Positions 8,669 through 12,744 of a stretch of DNA of 12,744 nucleotides are shown piece by piece. The stretch covers positions 1 to 12,744 of the forward strand of contig HG738234.1 in assembly GCA_000499405.2 (NCBI GenBank), given 5' to 3'. Position numbers and translations under genes: made by a program. This stretch comes from Onchocerca volvulus (lineage: Eukaryota; Nematoda; Chromadorea; Rhabditida; Onchocercidae). Position 1 is the first letter of the stretch; every line of letters starts with the position of its first letter. The notes under the pieces are model-generated. The model had not been told where the DNA came from and did not search any database. It saw nothing but the letters and a program-made list of their open reading frames with translations.

Positions 8669-9074
8669 ACACTAATCTGGCTTTATGACAAAATCATTCC
8701 AAACGAAGTCGATGATGTAATATGAGCTGAAATGTCGAATGCCAACGTCGAAAAGGATTTGTATGAAGTTGTGATGAAAAATATAATATATGGATCTTGC
8801 GGTACACTGAATCCAAAGTCATCATGTATGATGGGCAGAAAATGCTGTAAGCGACATCCTCGAGCATTATTATCCAACACAGTTACAGGAAACGATGGTA
8901 ACCTTTATATAGAAGATGATGAGCAGAAGATGGCAATAAATTAACAATCATACAAATGTGGAATGGTGACATCGAAGTAGATAACCGGTAGGCTGTTCCA
9001 TATCTGCCTTTGCTATTAAAAATATAAAAATGCACAAAAACGTAGAATAGTGTAGCTTCGTTAAACCGATCAAA

Positions 9075-9089
9075 TACATTTGTAAGTAC
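9075..9089 (+). other. Paired catalytic tyrosines (Y2 motif) of Helitron Rep, preserved
   Basis: The segment I-K-Y-I-C-K-Y-M-N-K keeps both tyrosines (codons 9075-9077 and 9087-9089) at the spacing expected for the Y2 Rep nuclease active site, as well as the following lysine. In the left copy the equivalent site (about 849-866, minus strand) has lost two bases and is out of frame. Confidence 0.75.
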
Positions 9090-9527
9090 ATGAATAAACA
9101 CAACGAAACGGCATTTTTGGCGTGCAGCCAGAAAGAATTATTAATAATATGGTGTTAATATCGATGAAATCGCACAGTATAAGGTCGGAAGATACGCAAG
9201 CAGCATTGAAGGTGTATGATGAATTCTTTCATTTCTCATGCATGAACGAAGTCCAGCTGTTCTGGAAAATGAACAAAGCGTTTATTTCATAGCTGCAAAT
9301 GTGCAAAAAATAGCTCTGAATACACAGGATAGAACGTTAACTGCTTTCTTCACATTATAAGAAAATGACACATTTGCGAAAACACTATTATATTCGGAAG
9401 CGCCTACGCATTACACATGGAATGCGAGTAGGAAATCATTTGAACGACGCAAAAAAGAAGAACCAAATAACGGATAAGCTGGCATTTTCAAACAAACTAC
9501 GCTAGGCAGATTGTAAACCGTGTGTAA

Positions 9528-9775
9528 CAGAAAATGTATCAAAGCGCAATACAAGCTAAGGATAGGGAATATCATATTGGAAACTTATATACATATATAA
9601 TAAAAAAAAATACATTGCAGCCTATGTGCCTGATCATATTCTGAAGATGAGAAGATTTCTCTTTTCTTTAGCTTCACTTTTAAAGAATGAAGAATTCTCA
9701 TCATACCATCCTCACATCATAATACTGTAAATGTATTACAATAGAAACATTTCTACTATTCTTGATGTCTTTTTA
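9528..9775 (+). repeat. Long direct repeat unit B, right part, with right ~70-bp flanking repeat
   Basis: 9528-9598 repeats 6783-6851, and from about 9640 the sequence follows unit A onward from about 3725: TTTCTCTTTTCTTTAGCTTC, ACTTTTAAAGAATGAAGAAT, then CATAATACTGTAAATGTATT and a final GATGTCTTTTTA-like end. About 35 bases (9612-9645) have no match in unit A. The Helitron therefore interrupts a once continuous repeat. Confidence 0.8.
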
Positions 9776-10695
9776 TGGAAGAGCAAGAATTTTTTAGTTT
9801 TACTTGAACTAAATTTTAAAGAAAGCACACGAAAAAGTGCTGTTGCACATAAAAGTCAAAATAATAATGAATTTTTGCATTTATGTTTTTTATCTCTTTG
9901 CTAACATCATTTATCTTGGTCTTGTCTTACTTAATAACATCTGCTTGACCATTGTATCCGATGGGAAAGGTTTAATACGCTTATTAAATTTAATTTAATT
10001 ATCATAACTAATTGTATTTTTGATCAATTTCCTGAAGTACACCATAATGGATGAAAATACTGATTATGAAACTTCTTTTTAAATCACTTTTTAAATGCAT
10101 CCAAAACTATAACTGCTTTTCAATTTCAATCCATCAAAATAAAAAAGAAAAATTTTAGCATTCGTTGGCCTTATGGAATGTTCATTGCAAACAAATTCAT
10201 TAAAATTCAGCAAGCCATTGTGGTAAATCTGCCTAAAATTGAGGAAAAAAAAAAAGTAAAAGCAATCAGTAATTCATGTTCAATTTTACAGCTGCTATTT
10301 TTTAACAAATTTATATTTGTTGATATAATTTGTCGAAATTACAATACATAGCGGTAAGAAAAGAAAAGAGATTGGATTTGAAATTTATAATGTCAATTCT
10401 AAGGTTCCTATCTAGTATAATTACTTAAATGAATAGTTGTTCAGAATTGCTATTCCTGAATGAATTCATTTTCAGTTTTTGTTATCACTGCTAAAATTGA
10501 AACGATCAATGGAATTTTTCTGCATAATTACAATAGCACATTTATCCCACCGGAAACATTTTCTGAATTTTTTTTTTCAGCTTGCATAAATATCACAAAA
10601 ATCTATCAATTGTCACAAAGTGTGATAAATGTCGAATTTTACCAAATAACATTTAATCCGTCATTGCACATACACTTCGAATAATTTTATTTATT
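9776..10695. other. AT-rich stretch, no gene recognised
   Basis: A plus-strand open frame at 10460-10684 (74 codons) resembles no family I know, has no upstream coding support and is probably chance. A T-rich tract ending in CAG (10568-10580) resembles a splice acceptor, but I cannot connect it to exons. Confidence 0.4.
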
Positions 10696-10990
10696 ACTAG
10701 CTGGCCCGGCCATGCTCCGCATGGCCGATCCAGCTATCTATGGGGGCCGAACACGCTTCGCGTGTCCGCTCCAGCTAATCTATATAAATAGAAATGTCAA
10801 TGTTCGTTTGTTCAAAATCTCAAAACTCTGTAAGTTCTTAAACACGCACATTATCTATATTCAAAATCTTAAATGTCGGAAAATCTTTAACCTATTGCTT
10901 TGAAATTTTGACACAAAGTTGCAGTCGAATATGCGCATGTTTTTAAATATTCATCGATACATTTCAAATTTTTAGACACGTTGCATTCAA
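10696..10990 (+). mobile_element. Helitron 5'-end fragment, third copy
   Basis: Contains the cleanest paired hairpins: 10707-10727 (CGGCCATGC-TCC-GCATGGCCG, perfect 9-bp stem) and 10748-10768 (CGAACACGC-TTC-GCGTGTCCG, one mismatch). CTAA and then TCTATATAAATAGAAATGTC follow from 10779, the typical Helitron 5' start. After that the shared block TTCGTTTGTTCAAAATCTCA, TTTGAAATTTTGACACAAAG and TATGCGCATGTTTTTAAATA aligns with the leaders of both other copies. No Rep coding sequence follows, so this is a solo 5' end or a non-autonomous derivative whose 3' end I cannot place. Confidence 0.8.
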
Positions 10991-11349
10991 TGGGGAAATG
11001 CTTTTAAATAATTAAGGCGAGCAATTCAAGCTTTTCGTTTGTTTTTTGCTTTATGAGAAATGTAATTCGTTTATTTTTTGATTTGTGGGGAATGTAGTTG
11101 CATTGCACAAATGTCAAGGTTAGGATAGTGTATAGTGAAATATTTCGTTCAAGCAATTTAAGGATTATCACTCTGACTTCTGCTGTTAGACTGTGTTTTA
11201 AATTGCCTCTTTTCGTAAATTTTACCCATTGATCTAAACCGCACAACTGTAAGGATTTTCTCTGAGCTTTGTTGATCGTGAATGCAGACGTCTATCAAAT
11301 TGGGAATTGTAATCTCTTAAATTGAAATAACGTATCCGTTGGAATCATA
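10991..11349. other. Spacer, possibly continued Helitron leader
   Basis: No gene is recognised. The motif of an imperfectly repeated ATGAGAAATGTAATTCGTTT (11053) and GTGGGGAATGTAGTTGCATT (11085) is the only structure seen. The minus-strand ORF at 11004-11246 lacks family features. Confidence 0.35.
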
Positions 11350-11425
11350 AGAAGTTCTCCACCGATTGCTTTCAAATTCTGACGCAACCCTGTATTCGAA
11401 TAGACCATCATTTTTATATAGATAT
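11350..11425 (+). mobile_element. Highly diverged Helitron 5'-leader fragment, fourth copy
   Basis: The series CGATTGCTTTCAAATTCTGA, CGCAACCCTGTATTCGAATA and CATCATTTTTATATA follows the same order and spacing as 10893-10957 (CTATTGCTTTGAAATTTTGA, CACAAAGTTGCAGTCGAATA, GCGCATGTTTTTAAATA) and as the leaders of the other copies. Hairpins and the TC start are not visible here, so only the leader remains. Confidence 0.6.
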
Positions 11426-11709
11426 CCTTATTATATATAATCCTCTAGAAATGTTTATAATCATCTAGAAGCTGCAATAGTTTATCTTGTGCTATTAATA
11501 CTCATGAAGACGCGGAAAGGGACGGAGTCAAAAAATCTCTTATTATTTATTATTAATTATCTTTATTTATTACTAATTGCCATTATTTATCAGTATTTAT
11601 TATTTATTATTATATATTATGCAGCAGTAAAAAATCAATAATATCAATAAAACAAATTATTGACAAATTTATGAAATAAAGAAGGAGAAAACGACTAAAG
11701 GAAAAAACC

Positions 11710-11845
11710 CGAGTCGAAATGTTGAACTGCTCTTACTAAAATCCCTATTTAAAAAATGATAGAAAAAGGAGCCTTTGTTAGAGCGTGATGATAGTGCGTT
11801 TTTGTTGGCGCGCGAGGGTCATCGACATTGACCCTAGTTGAGGTT
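11710..11845 (+). repeat. Array core copy 1
   Basis: Begins CCGAGTCGAAATGTTGAACT and ends GACCCTAGTTGAGG. It contains a perfect 7-bp inverted repeat, AGGGTCA (11815-11821) and TGACCCT (11829-11835), around TCGACAT. The opening stem seen in copies 3 and 4 is disrupted here. Confidence 0.8.
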
Positions 11846-11999
11846 ACAAAGAAATGATCAATAATTATTTATTGCGCAAGAGTAAAAAAATCAGTAATAT
11901 CAGTAAAACAAATCTAATGATAAATTTATTAAATAAAAAAGGAGAAAACGACAAAAAGAGAAAACTATAAAATAAAAAAGGAAAAAATTTAAAAAATTC

Positions 12000-12129
12000 G
12001 AGCCGAAGCATTAAACCGCTCCCGTTGACTTTCCTATGTAAAATGATGGAAAATGGCGCCTTTTTTAGCGCATGATAATGATGCCTTTGTTGGCGCGCTA
12101 CAGTCTTCGACATTGACCCCAGTTGAGGG
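12000..12129 (+). repeat. Array core copy 2
   Basis: Begins GAGCCGAAGCATTAAACCGC and shares CTCCCGTTGACTTTCCTA with copy 3. It ends CATTGACCCCAGTTGAGGG. The second inverted repeat of copy 1 is not kept. Confidence 0.8.
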
Positions 12130-12340
12130 TTACAAAAGATTAGCTAATTATTTATTATTATTCAGTATTTATTGTTTATTATTATTCATTATTATTTATT
12201 TGTTATAATTTATCACTGTTCATTATTCTTTTTTATTATATTATTAATCATTAATTATTACCATTTATTATTATTTGCGATTATTTAACACTATTTATTA
12301 TTATTAATTATTATTTATATTTAATATTGAATATTTATTA
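12130..12340. repeat. TTA/TTTATTA low-complexity spacer
   Basis: About 210 bases of imperfect TTATTATT and TTTATTATT repeats separate core 2 from the A-rich lead of core 3. A shorter similar tract lies at 11538-11621. These length-variable tracts account for the unequal spacing of the cores. Confidence 0.85.
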
Positions 12341-12463
12341 CGCAACATTAAGAAATCAATAATATCAACAAAAACAAATCTAATGAAAAATTTAAAATAA
12401 AAAAGGAGAAAACGAATAAGAGAGAAAACTATAAAATAAAAAAGGAGAAAAGTAAAAAAAACC

Positions 12464-12596
12464 CGGGTCGGAGCATTAAACTGCTCCCGTTGACTTTCCT
12501 ACATAAAATGGTTGAAAAGGGCGCCATTGTTAGCGCGCGATGTGATGCGCGTTTATTGGCGTGCGAGGGTCATCACATTGAACCTAGTTGAGGGTT
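12464..12596 (+). repeat. Array core copy 3
   Basis: Opens with a perfect stem GGAGCA (12470-12475), loop TTAAAC, TGCTCC (12482-12487), then CGTTGACTTTCCTACATAAA. It ends CACATTGAACCTAGTTGAGG. The middle is rich in GCGC (GGGCGCC, GCGCGCG, GATGCGCG). Confidence 0.8.
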
Positions 12597-12639
12597 AGAT
12601 CAATAATTATCTATTTTTATTATCTGTTAGACAACAACT

Positions 12640-12744
12640 CAGATCGGAGCATGATACCGCTCCAGTTAGGGATCCTTTGCTAGCGCGTGATGATGGTGCA
12701 CCTTTGTTGGTGCGTTAGGATAATCGACATTGAACCTAGTTGAG
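12640..12744 (+). repeat. Array core copy 4 (shortened, reaches window end)
   Basis: Carries the stem GGAGC (12646-12650) and GCTCC (12659-12663). It lacks the TTGACTTTCCTA part and moves directly to the GATCCTTTGCTAGCGCGTGA section. It closes with the same CATTGAACCTAGTTGAG end. The A-rich lead present before copies 1-3 is absent here. Confidence 0.75.

Larger units (their letters stand above)
7390..9518 (+). pseudogene. Helitron Rep (Helitron_like_N) pseudogene, right copy
   Basis: This is the N-terminal Rep nuclease part of a Helitron protein. Order of readable pieces: a worn N-terminal region (7442-7636); CLYC zinc-like motif (Met 7670); ESKRFLSKIR (about 7807-7836); a run with LLPDGQHKFLQMYF and DSNTALN (7856-8045), interrupted by a TAA at 7921; NNLVRLFKTTIDMMPSDTY joined in frame to YYSYRLMIREN (8078-8329), with about 80 or more family residues missing at about 8140; YARHYGRADLFITF then CNPTWDDIQ (8425-8500); PHAYTLIW (8657-8680); SCGTLNPKSSCM (8797-8832); NGDIEVDNR; IKYICKYMNK (9069-9098); and YTWNASRKSFERRK (about 9412-9455). 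Frameshifts and stops (for example TGA at about 8723 and TAA at about 9358) break it throughout. The HUH motif reads PHAY instead of PHAH. There is no helicase. The minus-strand ORFs at 8683-8880 and 8883-9101 are shadows. Confidence 0.9.
6857..9520 (+). mobile_element. Helitron remnant, right copy (plus strand)
   Basis: Starts with a damaged version of the paired hairpins (CCGGCCACGC at 6861-6870, and CCGGCTACGCTTCGC at 6891-6905, which has lost its second arm). It continues through the conserved 5' block ATCAACGTTTGTTTGAG, a 5' leader of about 500 bases and the Rep pseudogene, ending after LGRL near 9520. It is the inverse of 570-2270, and the similarity covers the leader as well as the gene. 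The helicase half and 3' terminus are missing. It lies inside repeat unit B. Confidence 0.85.
11505..12744 (+). repeat. Tandem repeat array with GC-richer cores and AT-rich spacers
   Basis: At least four copies of a core of about 110-135 bp end in (A)CATTGA(A/C)CCTAGTTGAG (or its variant with CCCCAG), at 11822-11842, 12108-12128, 12573-12592 and 12724-12744. The interval between these ends varies (about 286, 465 and 151 bp) because the spacers differ in length. Upstream of cores 1-3 is a shared A-rich block with AATCAATAATATCAA and AAAAAAGGAGAAAACGA. The array continues past the window end. It has no reading frame conserved between copies. It looks like satellite or complex minisatellite DNA of unknown origin. 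Confidence 0.85.

Noticed and set aside
10460..10684. 74-codon plus-strand ORF ahead of the third Helitron end
   Set aside because: No recognisable domain. The T-rich CAG inside it could be a splice acceptor but no exon partner can be named.
11865..12113. Minus-strand ORF in the tandem array with Phe/Leu-rich translation
   Set aside because: The hydrophobic run is only the translation of A-rich repeat spacer, and the frame is not kept in the other array copies.
11505..12744. CRISPR array
   Set aside because: Repeat cores are over 100 bp, spacers are low-complexity and unequal, no cas gene is present and the DNA is clearly eukaryotic.
11505..12744. Telomere-type repeat
   Set aside because: No short unit such as TTAGGC or TTAGG is arrayed; GAGGGTTA occurs only singly within cores.

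Overview
This is AT-rich invertebrate (metazoan) nuclear DNA. It holds broken transposons and satellite-like repeats rather than a working host gene. The supporting evidence is very long non-coding stretches, poly(A/T) and (TA)n tracts, decayed Helitron rolling-circle transposon genes, the 3' end of a Bel/Pao-type LTR retrotransposon, and a tandem repeat block. Nothing looks bacterial. Helitron and Bel/Pao elements with these protein features are common in nematodes and arthropods; I cannot choose between those groups by eye.

Layout. 1-570: no recognisable feature. 570-2270: a Helitron remnant on the minus strand, with a paired-hairpin boundary at 2190-2270. 2271-3024: AT-rich spacer. 3025-3850: repeat unit A. 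4206-4233: (TA)n. 4610-5210: the C-terminal end of a Bel/Pao integrase, followed in another frame by a cysteine-rich Env-like fragment. 6081-6851: repeat unit B, a direct copy of unit A. 6852-9520: a longer Helitron remnant on the plus strand, sitting inside unit B, which resumes at 9528-9775. 9776-10690: no recognisable feature. 10696-10990: a third Helitron 5' end. 11350-11425: a fourth, very worn one. 11505-12744: a tandem array of GC-richer cores in AT-rich spacers, running off the window end.

How the parts relate. Units A and B lie in direct orientation on either side of the Bel/Pao fragment, so they may be its LTRs, with the second one later split by a Helitron. The two Helitron remnants are inverted relative to each other and carry different internal deletions. 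Both lack the helicase domain, so neither can move on its own. In the longer copy the HUH motif of the Rep nuclease has lost a histidine, while the paired tyrosine motif survives. No intact host gene, tRNA, rRNA or CRISPR array is supported. The most unusual structures are the stacked hairpin termini at the Helitron 5' boundaries, the roughly 70-bp direct repeats flanking the inserted Helitron, and the 3' tandem array.
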